Assembly (NCBI GenBank): GCA_029717555.1
Contig: JAMDHS010000047.1
Span: 1-64,000 of the forward strand
DNA: 64,000 nt
Direction of reading: 5' to 3'
DNA from: Peribolospora baueri
Taxonomy: Eukaryota > Basidiomycota > Peribolosporomycetes > Peribolosporales > Peribolosporaceae
The position numbers were made by a program, and so were the translations under genes. Shown here one piece after another: positions 23,556 through 36,306 of this stretch; the stretch's first letter is position 1; each line of letters opens with the position of its first letter. The notes beneath the pieces were generated by a model. That model did no database searches and was not told where the DNA came from. It saw only the letters and a program-made list of their open reading frames with translations.

Positions 23556-25655
23556 ATGGCCCAATCCTCCATGGCCAACGGATTGACGAGTGACGAGCTG
23601 CAGGCGCCCGCGACGGCGAATGGCTCTGTGGGGCAGGCGTATGTCGACGCGCTCGAGCGTCCGGGGAGGGAGGAGGGGGAGGAGGAAGAGGAGGAGGAGG
23701 CGAGTCAGGAGGCTATAGAAGCCGCCGTCAAGCGTAGCGAGCTAGGCAGGGTGAGTGTCGAGAAGTGGTAGATGCTGCACCAGTTTGGTCCTTGGTCCTG
23801 CCTGGGCGGCACGCTCCTTCCGAGGGCGTGCCAGAGAGCATCGCGTCGTATCCACGCGATGGCCGACGACAAAAGCGGTCTTTGCCCTCCCTCGGTTCTC
23901 TTCGAAAGGGCTTCCATCACATGTGTTCCTGCTTGCTTGCAGGCTAAATGCTCTACTTCTCTCTCTTTCCTCGTCGTTCCTTGCCTTCTGAATGCGCAGA
24001 GGGCACACGAGCTGCGCGTCCGTCTCGCCCTCGCCTCCTTCAAGGCATCGCGAGGATGGGAAGGGCTCGACCTCGGCGCGGTGGATCAGAAGTACTTCAG
24101 CGAGCCTAGCGCCACCCTTCAGAGCCAGTCACCCGATATAAATGGCACAGGACGGGTGGGGGCGTCAGGACACGACAGGCATTTGGATGGCTCATTTTGT
24201 TCGAGCTCGCTTACCAGCGGAGGACCTGGGATGCACACCTTCACCACCGCCACATCCTCTGCGTCTTCGTTCATGTCCTTCGCCAGCAGCGGTAGAGGGG
24301 GCGGTCTTGGAGGTTCCTGGCAACATTATCAGCGCGCCAGCAGCGCCCGGTCTACGGCCACGACGAGGACGACGCGACCGCCGCCCGTGGTATCTGGAAG
24401 GAGCTCGACAGTCAAGGACGCGTCTGGCCATGGCGTACCCGCCTCAGCACGCAGGGGCGCAAGCGCAGAGGACGAAGACAAGGCGGCGGCCAGTGCGTTA
24501 GCTTCGCTCCTAAACGGCGCCAGCAACAAGCGCCATCGCGGCTCCCCATCCCATCCGCCGAGTACGCCTCCGCGTGGTAGCGGTCCCAAACGGCATCGCA
24601 CGATGGTTACGCCTGGACGAGAGGGCGACGGTCACGGGACGTTTGCCACTCCGCTGACGCCACGGAGGTACGGTGCGCACACTGCGTACCCAGGAAGTGC
24701 GAAGAGGGGCCTACCGACTGGCGCGGCTTCGGCCTCAGCACCAGAACTCACGGATGAACCCTCCACTCACATAGGCCCTGTTACTTTCGACCGACTTCCG
24801 CCCTCAGCTACGCGGGGAGAGCAACCTTCAAACGGCGGCGGAAGCAGGGCAGTCGACGATGATGAAGGAGCACGACTCATGCTCTACCTCGCCACCTCAC
24901 CTTCCCCCGCTCGTGTTCGGCGCACTCCTGGCGATTCCTCTTTCCGCTCTGTCACCTCCGCGTCAGGGAGCTTCGCCCGCGGTGGCAGTGGCGGTCGACA
25001 CCGCCCGCACCCGGACTCTATCGACGAGGATGGGGAGCGAGGAGTCTCTGCAGCCGACTGGGAGGCGACACCGCGCAAATTGTTTGCGAGCGAGAAGGGT
25101 CAGAGTCATGGACAGCAGCTCGTACATGGAGTGAAGCGCGACATGCGAGACGGACTCGGGCCGGCGTCGGAGACTCTTCGGCATTCGGCGAGAGAGGCTA
25201 GCGCGGGATCTTCGACCGAAGTCGCTTCCGGGGACGACGAGCCGGCAAGAGTGGCGAACTCACGTGCCGGGATCGGTCTGGCCCCGCCAGCGGATGTGGA
25301 TGGCGACATGCGCACAAGTGCAGTCGGTTCGAGCGCCGTGAACGGCGACGACCTTCTCCCTCCAGGCCCTTACGCGCCTGCCTCTCCCGACTCGAGCCAG
25401 CGCCCTCGGCCTTTAAATGGCGATGGCGGCACTCCGACTAGATGTATTTACGCCGACAATGTGAGGCCACCTGCGCCTGGCGAGGTCGATGGCCAAGATG
25501 GGAGTTGTAGCGCCAAGCGTCCGCATACCGACGCCGGCGTGGACGCGGATGTGGGTGAGCAGCGACGGGGGCGGGACAAGGGTGGGGTGTCGGACGAAGG
25601 GGATGCTGGAAGCGTGGCGGAAGGGATCGATGGGCTGGATTTTGTGAAGGTCTAG
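23556..25655 (+). CDS. Whi5/Nrm1-like G1/S transcription repressor
   Basis: Exons 23556-23750 and 24000-25655, about 616 residues. Joining the exons creates RAHELRVRLALASFKASRGW, which resembles the short GTB motif of Whi5 and Nrm1 (a basic L-x-x-RL-x-x-A-x-x-K helix followed by GW). In yeast this motif contacts the G1/S transcription factors SBF and MBF. An acidic Glu run precedes the motif. The remaining 500 residues are Ser/Pro/Gly/Arg-rich with no folded domain. They contain several SP/TP sites, such as TPPRG, TPLTPRR, SPSPAR and PASPDS, of the type cyclin-dependent kinases use in Whi5. Apart from the motif nothing is conserved, so the call rests on about 20 residues plus composition. Confidence 0.6.
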
Positions 25656-26059
25656 TGCGTCTCGACGGCGGCCGTGAAGGTCCCGACTTCTTCTTTCCTT
25701 CCCTTCCGAGCGTACAGCTTATGAGGGCCAGTCGTGCCCCTGCCTCGCCTTTTTCCCCGTTCGGAATTGCTTGTTACCTGCATCTGCCGTCGATGACGCA
25801 TAAGGTGTACCTATGTATGTGTGCATGAACGTGTGCCTGTAATCTTCCCTTCCCTTTTTCTGCTTCGTGTCGTCCTGCTCGACGAGCTCGACGGGCGATG
25901 ATAGGAATTCAAGAGGTATGCGTTGACGGCCGAAGTGGCGCACGTGGCGGTCTTATCAGTGTACGTAACTTATATAAGCTGACCCTGGATGGGGTCGGCC
26001 GAGCGGATGGATCAGACGCTCGACGACGACTGCGATTAAGAAGACGAGATAAGGAGATC
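25656..26059. other. Intergenic between tandem genes
   Basis: About 400 bases holding the 3' flank of the Whi5-like gene and the promoter of the F-box-like gene. No other feature was recognised. Confidence 0.45.
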
Positions 26060-27428
26060 ATGTCCAAGCTACCACCACCACTACTGTCTCTGTCGCTCCC
26101 CTACGACCAAGCGCTCCTTCCCCGTCTCCCCATCGACGTCCTTTTCCTCATCGCGCACCACCTCTCCGTCCAACACGCCCTCGCCGTCGCCCCGCCCGCA
26201 GACTACGCCCGCTCGCCCCCGATCCACAAGGCCCTCGTAGGACTCGCCTCGCTGAGCCGCTCCATTCGCCCGCTCGTCCTTCCTTTGTTGTACAGACACT
26301 GCATCGTCCGCTCCGCAAAATCCGTGCTCGCTCTTCGAGAGATACTCGACTCTAATCCATCGCTCGGGGCGTGCGTCCGCCACCTGGACGTGTTCGTCCG
26401 TGAAGTTCAGGAGCAGACAAGCCAAATATGGACAGAGGTAATGGAGCTGTGTCTGAGAAGGATGGAGAGGCTGGAGAACTTGAGATGGGATGCTGAGATG
26501 TTGCCGACGTGTAGCGTGGTCGAGACGTTGGTGAAGCTGGGGACGGTGCGCGAGTTGGAGGTGGACTGTAGGGTGTTTTGGGCTGGTGAGCGCCATTCTT
26601 TTGTGGTACTCCATTTTTTGAATCTGGTACATGCCTATGTACGTCGAGCGTTGTTCCTGAAATGGATCCGCCATTTCCTACAGGTTGTCCTGAACTTTCA
26701 GGCCTGACCACTCTTCGATCCTTCACGCTCAGCCACTATGATGCTCACCTCACCTCCATTCATTTCCTGGCGCTCTTCGAATCCCTTGCAAGTGTGGCTG
26801 GGAGGGGAGATAATGAAGAGAGGAAAAGCGGTAGATTATTGAAGAAGGGGGCTAGCTTGGAGTCAGAGAAGGGTTCAGCAGAGAATCGAGACTGTGCAGA
26901 AGACCAACGGTCCCTCGGCCTCCGTCACCTCTCCCTCTCCACCTCTGGCGTGACCTACCTCCACTCCCCACGCCTCCTCCATCTCGGTGCCTGGTCCTCA
27001 CTCGAATCCCTCGACATCTATCCCTTGGACCCATCTCCACCACTCGCAGACTCATTGGCCAGCGCAGGAGCCAGCCTAAAGAGGTTGAGGATCGTGCTGG
27101 ACGTTACACCCGTCGAGAGAGCTTATGACGATCTCTGGAGGGCGCTCGTCGGCAGGTTACCAAGGTTGGAGGAACTTCACGTCGACCCGTTCCCCCAGGT
27201 GGGTCTGAGACGGGGGTAGGGCCGTAGGCAGCGTCTCATGCACACTAAAGCTTATCCCTCTTCCCCGTCCTCTCACAGCTCAACACCGCACCCTCGTTCT
27301 TCACTTTCGCGCGCAAGTGTACCCTCCTGCGTCTGGTGAACGGCAAACCTGCGGAGGAACAGGCGATGTTGGACCAGGTACCTCAAGTGGATATCCTTCA
27401 AGATCAGAACCTCACCGTCTTGCGATGA
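26060..27428 (+). CDS. F-box-like protein with leucine-rich C-terminal part
   Basis: Exons 26060-26585, 26702-27198 and 27279-27428, about 390 residues. LPRLPIDVLFLIAHHLS at residues 17-33 has the L-P-x-D-V-L-x-x-I pattern of an F-box. SLSRSIRPLVLPLLYRH follows, the usual continuation in fungal F-box proteins. Downstream are irregular leucine-rich segments (LRHLSLSTSGVTYL, LESLDIYPL, LKRLRIVLD, LEELHVDPF) that resemble leucine-rich repeats. Such proteins usually act as substrate adaptors of SCF ubiquitin ligases. Substrate unknown. All introns are in phase and short. Confidence 0.68.
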
Positions 27429-27606
27429 TGGGAAGTGGCTAGCGTACAAGGATATACGAGGGAGAATGACGATGGGGAGGGAAAAGGCAAGGAGGGACGA
27501 GACAGGGCGATAGCCACAGCGCACAAGCAGGATGTAGGTATTCTGGGTCTGACTAGGTGTCGCCACACTGCTCAATGACGGCAGCACCCGGTCTCCGGCC
27601 CGTCCG

Positions 27607-29791
27607 TCAGATGGCCTGCACGAGCGCTTGGAGCTCTTGGATGACAGCTGTGAACGAACAAAGGACAAAAAAAAGCAACGACCGGGCAATCGGTCAGCCA
27701 CCAAACGACAGTTCGGAGCAATGGAAGTTCCGTCGCTGCCATCACTCACTCTCGTCCAACGCCGGTGTCAGCATGCTGGTGAGCACCGACTCTTCCTGAT
27801 CCGCCAACAGCCCCACCCTACCTTTCAAATCGCTCATGACCAATCCTCCCTCGGTAGACGCATGTCCTCCTCTCCCTCCTCCACCGGACATGTCCCCTGC
27901 CGCGCCAGAACCGAAACCGAGTAAAGGCATGCCTCCAAACATGTCCGCGCCGTCGTTGATCAGCCTCAGCGCCTCAACGATGCGCCGACAGAGTACGCCG
28001 AAGGGGTTGCGCGTAAAGTCGTTCACAGCGTGCATGAGTCGCCTCACGATGCGCCACATCACCGTCGTCGTGCCCGGCAGTCTGCGCATCCGCGCCTTCA
28101 CTTCCACCGGCGCAAGGAAAGCAAGGTTGTAGATGCTCATCGCGAGGCGCTCAACGAATGCCAGCTTGGGCTCGGTGGTAAGCAGTTGGAAGTCGGCCTC
28201 GGCGATGGGTAACATGCGAATGAGCTCTTGTGCAAACGAGAAGAGTTCGTCGGCGTCGATTTTGCTCAGCATTTCCCTGTTCGAATCGTCCAGTGCGAAT
28301 CGGCTAAACGCATCCAACGCCAGGTCGGTGTAGTGCGGCACGCTCCCAGTGTTCGCGCTCGATCGAGGATCAGCTTGCCGCGGCGGGAGTACGCTGGTGG
28401 GGCCGGAGGGATTACAGGGCGTGTCGTAGATAAACGAGGTGATGAGACGGAAGAGCGCCTGAGTAACGGGGAACGGGTACTTGACGAGCTTGATCGAAGA
28501 AGCCAAGTTGGCGAGGGTTACCAGGGTGTCCTTGCGAATCTGCAGAGTCTCTCCACGGCTCAGTATCGTCGCGCTGTGCTGAGCTGCCGGCCGGTTAACC
28601 GAGAGACCATCGTCCACCCCAACGTTGGCTTCTTCGTTGAGACCACCGTCAGCCGTCATTCCATGAGACGCGCCTGCCACGTCTCCCTCGGTTGGATCCA
28701 CCTCGCAAAGGCGCACGAGCAACGCCAACATCTCCACTTGATCCGACATTAGCTCGTGATTCTCCTCCATCATGGAAAAGTTGCGCAGAATGTTGACAAC
28801 CGTCAGGGCCGTCGCTGCATGCCTGTCCCGCTCTCTTTCCACGTAATCGCGCTTGAACAACGCGTCCTCGTTGCCCACGGGCGCTCCGCCCCCAAGGCTT
28901 GCAGCAAAGACGGAAGAAGGAGAGATGATGCGCTGGCGAGAGACGTAGAACCGATCAGACTCCTCGAGGGCGAAATCGAGATAGTCGGAATACGAGCTGG
29001 TCTTCCTCCTCTTCCTCAAATTGCTCTCTTCGCCCCCTTGAATGCGTTCAGCTTCCGTGGAAGGACTGACACCGCTCCTAGAGCCAATCTGAGACGAGGG
29101 GCCTTCCGTTCCGCTGGCCTTGGCATTCCCGCTGTCGTTCGCCGCAGCTTCCTTGGTGTCCTTGCCGAGGATACCCCACTCCTCGTCCTCACCCTCCTCG
29201 TCCTCACCCTCCTCGCTCAAATCGTCCATCGCCACCTCCTCCGCCCCACCGTCCGCGCTCTCCTGTAACAGGTCCACCAGCTCTTCTAACAACCCCTCGC
29301 ACGGCGCCAGAGGAAAGCTAAACGTCGGAGCCATCCCCGCTCCCGAAGAAAGCAGAGAAAGCGCATTGAGAGCATAAGCGACGTCGGTGCCGAGTCGAGA
29401 ACGAATCATCATGATCAGAGCGAAGATGTCAATGGTGCCTGCAAGATCAAACCGGCACATGGTGAGAATGAACAAACGGCGGAAGCCAAGACAGGAGCGA
29501 GATGGTCATGGAAAAGACCCGATATCGCTAGACATCGAACGAACGCGAAGGAGCGTATACGCGGAATCGCACTCACCAAGTTCTCTAGTGCTCCTCAACC
29601 TCGCCTTTCCTCTCGGTCTCGGTACCGCTCCAGTGGCTCCGCCAGCAGTTACGACTCGGTATGCGCCGTTGACAGCTTCCAAGTCCCAGCCTCCATAGCT
29701 CTCGCCCAAATTCCTCTTTAGAGGAACATATTCAATCCGGTGCTTCCTCTTTTTCTCTCTCTGCTGCTGCTGCTGCTGCTGCTGCTGTTGT

Positions 29792-29826
<35 letters not shown>

Positions 29827-29960
29827 TTGCTGCTGTTGGTGGTGCTGCTGCTGCTGCTGTTGTTGTTGTTGTTGCCGCTGTTGTTGGAGCTGTTTCAGTT
29901 GATGTTGCAGCTGCGGCTGTGGCTGCTGTTGCTGTGGCTGCTGTTGCGGTTGCGGTTGTG

Positions 29961-29998
<38 letters not shown>

Positions 29999-30566
29999 TG
30001 GGCCTGGGGTTGTTGTGGCTGTTGCTGCTGGGGCTGGGCCTGGGGTTGTTGTGGCTGCTGCTGTTGTGGTTGCCGTTGTTGTTGTGGTTGCTGTTGCGGT
30101 GATTGTGACTGTTGCTGTTGCTGCCGCTGCTGCATCTGGCGCTGAATTGCTGCGACAGCCTGGTGGTGCATCAGGGCGAGTCGACGCAGATTCAGCTGGG
30201 CTTGCGTCACGAGCTGTTGCTTCTGCGGCGAGTCGGGCTGCGATGCCATCGCTCGCACTTGAGCCATGATGGCATCGCGGTTATGTTGGACATACTGTTT
30301 ATGAGAGAGTCGCGTGAGAGGAATAAAAACCCGGCGGTATTCATCAACGCGTTGTACGACGTGGTAAGCTGTCGAGAATTGGCTCTCACCTGAAGGACCT
30401 GCTGTGGGTTTACCTGCGCGCCCACGGCGCCTGCCGTTCCTCCGGCTTTTATTTGCTGACCAGGTTGGCCAGGCTGACCTGCATGGTCTTGCTGAGCCTG
30501 CTGCGCCTGCTGAATAGGCTGCTGCTGCTGCTGTTGCGGCTGCTGTCCCTGCTGCTGTCCGCTCAT
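27607..30566 (-). CDS. SWI1/BAF250-like subunit of the SWI/SNF complex, glutamine-rich
   Basis: Exons 30566-30390, 30294-29577, 29438-27750 and 27647-27607, about 874 residues. The N-terminal third is Gln-rich, with long CAG/CAA-coded runs. It is followed by the conserved KHRIEYVPLKRNL and YGGWDL. Exon 3 begins TIDIFALIMMIRSRLG and DVAYALNALSLLSS, then an acidic stretch, then VVNILRNFSMMEENHELM and FPVTQALFRLITSF. This order (a helical repeat region counting 'bystander' paralogues) is that of the C-terminal domain of fungal Swi1/Sol1, the BAF250 counterpart that organises SWI/SNF chromatin remodelling. No ARID DNA-binding domain was found, although most family members have one N-terminally. 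The last exon codes only 13 codons. It diverges from the m-AAA protease gene across about 320 bases. Confidence 0.72.
29755..30140 (-). repeat. Glutamine-coding CAG/CAA tract
   Basis: An interrupted trinucleotide tract within exon 2 of the SWI1-like gene, coding Gln runs broken by Pro, Ala, His and Leu. CAA interruptions are frequent, which normally stabilises such tracts. The opposite strand reads as a Leu-rich frame by chance. Confidence 0.9.
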
Positions 30567-30885
30567 CTGAGTCGCGTCTCTGGATGGAGGTGGATGATGG
30601 ACCGAGCGTTGAGCCGAGCCTCCGGCCGGCCACATGCACCATGCGGCCGCAGTAAGCGGAGAAAGACGGTCATTCCGGGACTCTCTTCGGTGCTGCGGCA
30701 GACTTGCTCGACCTGCGTCACCCGAGCCGACGTGGTCGCCAACGAAGACAACGAACGAGGTCGAAGAAAATCGAATCCATCTCACCTTCCCACCTCCACA
30801 ACGTCGGCGAGGCCGGTCTTTGGGTTTCACTCTTCGCCTGCGACCCAAATCACTCACAATCATTGGCGTTCGTCCGGCAAGCGAC
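30567..30885. promoter_or_regulatory. Divergent promoter, SWI1-like / m-AAA protease
   Basis: About 320 bases between two divergent start codons. No specific site was recognised. Confidence 0.45.
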
Positions 30886-33594
30886 ATGATCAACGGACTC
30901 CTCGCGCGATCGTCGCGTGCCGCCGCCACCTCGACTTCCCGACGGTTGGCCACCGCCTGCTCGCCCTCCCACATCACACCCCGCCCAACCTCTTTTCGCC
31001 CATCTACGTCTCACAAGCTTGCTGCTCGACGGACATATGCCACTGTAAAGGACGAGGACGGGAAGAAGAAGGCGAAGAAGGATGGCGGCGAGGAGGAGGA
31101 AGGAGAGAGGAAGAAGGACGTGCAGGCGAGAGATGACGCCGAGGGTCACAAGCCGGGCGAGCTCCCAAATGCTCTCAAGGGCTTCTTCGGCGGTCAACAG
31201 TTGAGAGGAAATTCGCAAAAGCGGGAGAAGAAGGAGGGGGAGGACGGGCGGAGGAGTCGAAAGGAGGACGAGGAGGACGAGGAAGATTCTTCCTCGTCTC
31301 GACGCTCTTCTTCGACCGGCGGCGGTGCAGGTGGCGCGGGGGGTGGGGGCGGATCGAGCGCTCAAGTACAGGTCACACCCAACACCCTCCTTGCCACTGT
31401 TGCGGCAACGTACATTCTCTACCGTCTCACCTTATCCGAGGGGCCTTCGCGGGAGATCACCTGGCAAGAGTTCCGCACTGCTTTCCTCGATAAGGGTCTT
31501 GTGGATCGTCTGGAGGTCGTGAACCGCAACAAGGTTCGCGTATACTTGCACTCCAATGCTACCGGTCAGATGTACCCTGGTTCTCCCGCCGCTTCCTCCG
31601 GACCTGGAGATGCAAGCCCATACTGGTTCAGCGTGGGCTCCGTCGAGGCGTTTGAGCGCAAGCTCGATGATGCGCAGAGGGAGCTTGGAATCCCTTCGTC
31701 CGAACGAATTCCCGTCGCCTACCATGATGAGATCTCCGCTATCTCCACTCTCTTCCACTTTGCTCCAACCCTTCTTCTCGCCGGCCTCCTCTTCTACATG
31801 ACCCGTCGCGCGGGCGGCGCCGGTGGCGGCGCAGGAGGAGGCATCTTCGGCATCGGAAAGAGCCGGGCCAAGATGTTCAACCAAGAGAAGGACGTCAAAA
31901 TCAAGTTCAAGGACGTGGCTGGCATGGATGAGGCCAAGGAGGAGATCATGGAGTTTGTCAAATTCCTCAAGAACCCGGATAAGTATGAGCGTTTGGGCGC
32001 AAAGATTGTGAGCATATCCCCTTCTCCTTCCGCTCTCGGCCCAAAGACTCACAGCTTTTCATTTGCTCTCACCTGTCCAGCCCCGAGGCGCCATCCTTTC
32101 AGGGCCTCCAGGAACTGGTAAGACCCTTCTCGCCAAGGCGACGGCTGGTGAAGCGAAAGTGCCCTTCCTGTCCGTTTCCGGCTCCGAATTTGTGGAGATG
32201 TTCGTTGGTGTGGGTCCGAGCCGAGTGCGAGACATGTTCGCGACGGCCAAGAAGCATGCTCCGTGCATCATCTTCGTCGACGAGATCGATGCCATCGGCA
32301 AGTCCCGCGGCAAGGCAGGCGGCTTTGGAGGCAATGACGAGAGGGAAAGCACGCTCAACGAGCTGCTCGTCCAAATGGACGGATTCGGGACGGACGAGCA
32401 TGTCGTCGTGCTTGCCGGTACCAACCGCCCTGACGTGCTCGACCAAGCTCTGCTCCGACCCGGACGATTCGACCGACATGTGAGTCCCTTGCTTCTCCAC
32501 TTTCTTTTTTGTCTCACAATAGCTAATTCGAAGGCTCGTTTCGTTGGGCATGTGCTGCCTCTGCCAGATCGCCATCGATCGACCTGACATTTCCGGGCGC
32601 AAGGAGATCTTCTTGGTCCACCTCCGCCCGATCCGTCTCGACAAATCCGAAAGCATTGATCTACTCGCCCAGAAACTTGCTACGCTCACACCCGGCTTCT
32701 CTGGCGCGGACGTGGCAAACGTCTGTAACGAGGCTGCGCTCATCGCCGCTCGACTGGGCGACGACTCCGTGGCGGAGAAGCACTTTGAGATGGCCATCGA
32801 GCGCGTCATCGCCGGTCTGGAGAAGAAGAGCCGCGTGCTGAGCCCGGATGAGAAGACTACGGTGGCGTATCACGAGGCGGGACACGCCGTCTGCGGCTGG
32901 TTCCTCGAGCACGCGGATCCCCTGCTCAAGGTGTCTATCATCCCTCGTGGCGTCGGGGCGCTGGGTTATGCGCAGTACCTCCCCAAGGAACGCTTCCTTT
33001 TCACCACGGAGCAGCTCCTGGACCGCATGTGCATGACCCTCGGCGGACGCGTGTCGGAGGAGATCTTCTTCGGGCGCATCACCACTGGCGCACAAGACGA
33101 TCTTCAAAAGATCACGCGCATGGCCTTTGAGATTTGCGCCAACTACGGCATGAACCCAGAGATCGGGCCCGTGAGCTATGGGAGGGGAGACAATGAAAGC
33201 TTGCACAAGCCCTTCAGCGAGAAGACGGGCGAGATGTTGGACCTCCAAGTGCGGAAAATGGTCGCCGACGCGCATCAGAGGACCACCACGCTGCTCAGCG
33301 ACAAGAAGCAAGAGGTGGAGAAGGTGGCCAAGCTTTTGTTAGAGAAGGAGGTGCTGACGAGGTGAGTGGCGGTTCACCCTCCGTTCTCTCCGCTTCCGCA
33401 CCTAGCTGATCAGGTTGCCGTCTCTTCAAATTCGCAGGGAGGACATGACCAACCTCCTTGGCAAGCGCCCCTTCTCGATGCGGGACGAGATGGACGAGTA
33501 CCTAGACGACAAGAAGAAAGCCCACCTCCCGCCCGGCATGGTCCCGGGAGAGTCCAGCGCGCCGCCCCCGCCGCCCGAGGAAAGCCCCGCATAA
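30886..33594 (+). CDS. AFG3: Mitochondrial m-AAA protease subunit (Afg3/Yta12 family)
   Basis: Exons 30886-32007, 32081-32479, 32568-33361 and 33438-33594, about 823 residues. The N-terminus is basic and acid-free, as in mitochondrial presequences. A charged linker and Gly-rich segment follow, then two membrane segments around [15 protein letters not shown] and [17 protein letters not shown] that flank an intermembrane domain. The AAA module has Walker A GPPGTGKT, Walker [10 protein letters not shown] and the arginine-finger region [10 protein letters not shown]. The M41 peptidase follows with HEAGH and a distal metal-binding aspartate region (TTGAQDDL). The enzyme degrades misfolded inner-membrane proteins and processes ribosomal protein MrpL32. 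Assignment to Afg3 rather than Yta12 rests on general resemblance and is not certain. Confidence 0.93.
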
Positions 33595-34330
33595 ATGAAG
33601 AGAATTTCGCACGTCGTAATCTCCTTCGCTCGCATCTCACCCGCGTCCGTTCGCACACCACCGCTCCCTCGCCTCTCACTGTTCCTCGCTTGGTCTCGGC
33701 ACCCACTAGTCGTTCTTTGCAATCGCGAACAGCTGTCAAATAGATCTTTCACACTCGGCATCGTGGAATTCCACATGCGCTCGGGCAGCGCGCCCACTCT
33801 CGTCTTTCGTGATCCTTCCAATGGCGGCGTTTGAATTCGCCCGATGTATTCACATGTTTAGCCCACGAAATGAGACAAAAGGTTGAAAAAATTTGTCAAA
33901 GGACGAGCGTTCCAGACGACGAGCTCTTCGTAGAGCCGCACATGCTACGAGCCCAGCGCGGCAAGTTCTCCTACCCCTCGTCCGCCACTTGCCAGAACGC
34001 GACACGAGACCCGCGACACAGGCGTGGTTTGCTCGGCACTTGGAGGTTCAGATCCGGAGCAGGAAGCCGGAAGGCGTGGTTGAGACACGCGACTCCGATC
34101 TTAGCCACGTGGAGGCCACGGTGAAAGACTGCGGCAGAAGCGGCCTGCATAGAGATTTCAACCGCCTCCATCCTCTTCTTCCAACAGGCCACCAACAAAA
34201 AAGCGGCAAGACCGCTCCAGCCCTTCCTCGTCACCACTCCGTCCATTCTTCTCCCCCTCCTCCTGTCTTTTGTCTGCCATCACCCACTCCTTGACTGGCC
34301 TTCATTCCCGGCCTGCGCCACCGACTCACC
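33595..34330. other. Intergenic between tandem genes
   Basis: About 740 bases containing the 3' flank of the protease gene and the CT-rich promoter of REI1 (34230-34330). No other feature was recognised. Confidence 0.45.
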
Positions 34331-36306
34331 ATGACCACCACTTATGCCGCCAACGAGCCGACGGCGGTCGCTCCGCCACCGGGATCTTCAGGCCACCAGC
34401 AACAGCCTCTCTTTACCTGTCTTTCCTGCAGCATTGCCTTCCTAGACGCTCACGACCAGCGTGCCCACTACCGCTCCGACTTGCACCGGTACAACATGAA
34501 GAGGCGTGTTGCCGGGTTGCCCCCCGTCTCGGCCGACGTCTTCGATGCGAAGGTGATGGAGAGGAGGGCGGCGTTGGCAGAGTCCAGCGGAGAGGCAAAG
34601 ACAGGGAAGGGTAAGGAAGAAGGGTGGGATCGGTGCGAGCCCTGCGGGTGAGTCTGGCGGGATTCAGTTCGTTCGCGCTCGTCATTTTTCTCCGGCCTGC
34701 ACATTGCACGCTGTCGATCTGATTCAAGCGTTTGCCACGTCGCCCACTTTTACAGCAAGTCTTTCTCTTCAGAGAACGTATACCGGGATCACGTCAACTC
34801 CAAGAAGCACAAGGAGAACTTTATCAAGTATGCAGACAACGCCGAGAGGAGGCAGCAACAGCGGACGGCTGCCGTGCAGGGCACCCCCCGTACAGCCGCT
34901 CCCGCCAACGTAGCTGTCGGCCCCGGGGAGGCTCAGCCGGGCGTGCAGCCTCCCGCCCCTGCTCCTCCTGCCTCTGGATTTTTGAGCGCCGGTATGCAAG
35001 GGCTGTCCATCTCCGAGGACGCGAGTCCCGAGGAGGTTCAAGCCGCAATCGATGCCAGGATCGCTAAGGCGACGCGCATAGACGTCCTCGGTGGCGAGTG
35101 CTTGTTCTGCGTCTACAAAGTAAAAACGGAGACCGATAAGGGCAAGGGCAAGAGCAAGGATGTGGAGCCGGAGGATATGGACGACCGCATGAAGCACATC
35201 GGAAGTGCGGTTAAGAAGACGGAAGAGCGGACGGACGATGCGGACGTCGCGGAAATGGAGTCGAGCTCGGACGCGGCGCTGGATAACGGTGGCGATCCGG
35301 AAGGGCAGGATCGCCAAGTGAGCATCCGGATGCTCGCCGATCTCTTGGCCCACATGTCCCTCAGTCACGGCTTCTTCCTCCCGGACGCCGAGTACATCGT
35401 CGATCTCCCAGGCCTCCTCGTCTATCTCGCTGAGAAGATCGCGATCGGCAACGTGTGTCTCTACTGCAACGGCCGAGGGAGGGGTTTCAACGGATTGGAA
35501 GCGGTGAGGGGACACATGAAGGACAAGAGCCATTGCAAGATCGCGTACGACGCCGAGGAGGATCGATTCGAAATTGGAGACTTTTACGATTTCTCTTCCA
35601 CGTACCCCATTGAGGAGGAAGATGAGGAAGGGGGCGAATGGGAGGACATGGACGATGATGGCGATGGGGAAGCCTGGGCAGATGCAGATGGAGACGCCGA
35701 TGAGCAGATGGTTGACGTCGAGGGCTCTACAAGCGTGCTCAAAGCGACAACGTCGTCGAGGAAGGCAGGCGGCAACAACAGCAACGACGCGGGCACGATC
35801 ACTTATGGCGACTCCGAACTCGAGCTCGTCCTTCCTTCGGGCGCTCGGATCGGACACCGCTCGCTCCGACGGTACTATGCCCAAAACCTCGTTGCGTCCG
35901 ACAACCGCGCCCGCCTGCGCGAGGAGCACCAGCGCAGCCTCGCTCAGCGTCTCCTCACTGAGGGCTCGGATTCGTCCGCCGCTGGCGGGGGAGCTCTTAT
36001 GCGGTCCCGAGGCGCGAATGGAGACGTGGGCACCATGATGCGCGCGAGGAACAAGGGAGAGGCCAAGGAGGCCGAGAGGCACGTCAAGGCGGGCACGCAT
36101 CTTCGGAAGGAGCAGCTATTCAGGGAGAAGATCGCATACAGGGCCAACAACCAAAAGCATTTCAGGTGCGTATGGCTCCGCTGTCGTCGGCGTGCGGTCG
36201 ATCGAAGCTTTGGCCTCGGAGCTAGGAGCGCCCGTCAAACTGACGACCTCCTTTCTTCTTTGTTTGGTCTCGTCTTTCCACTCTTAGAGACCCGCTCCTC
36301 CAATGA
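34331..36306 (+). CDS. REI1: Rei1/Reh1-type cytoplasmic pre-60S maturation factor
   Basis: Exons 34331-34647, 34756-36165 and 36288-36306, about 581 residues. C2H2 zinc fingers are seen at FTCLSCSIAF with HYRSDLHRYNMKRR, at CEPCGKSFSSENVYRDH with SKKH (spanning intron 1), and at CLYCNGRG with HMKDKSH. A further CLFC knuckle lies between. The C-terminal NNQKHFRDPLLQ is the invariant tail of the Rei1/ZNF622 family. Its last six residues come from a 19-base terminal exon, which confirms that splice. Rei1 inserts its tail into the peptide exit tunnel and releases Arx1-Alb1 from pre-60S particles in the cytoplasm. Acidic runs in the second half (EEEDEEGGEW) are typical. Confidence 0.93.

Noticed and set aside
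29740-30102. Leucine-rich open frame on the + strand
   Set aside because: It is the antisense of the CAG/CAA glutamine tract of the SWI1-like gene and has no other support.
34769-36100. 443-residue open frame on the minus strand
   Set aside because: It lies wholly opposite the REI1 coding exon; GC-rich coding sequence often leaves the opposite strand open.
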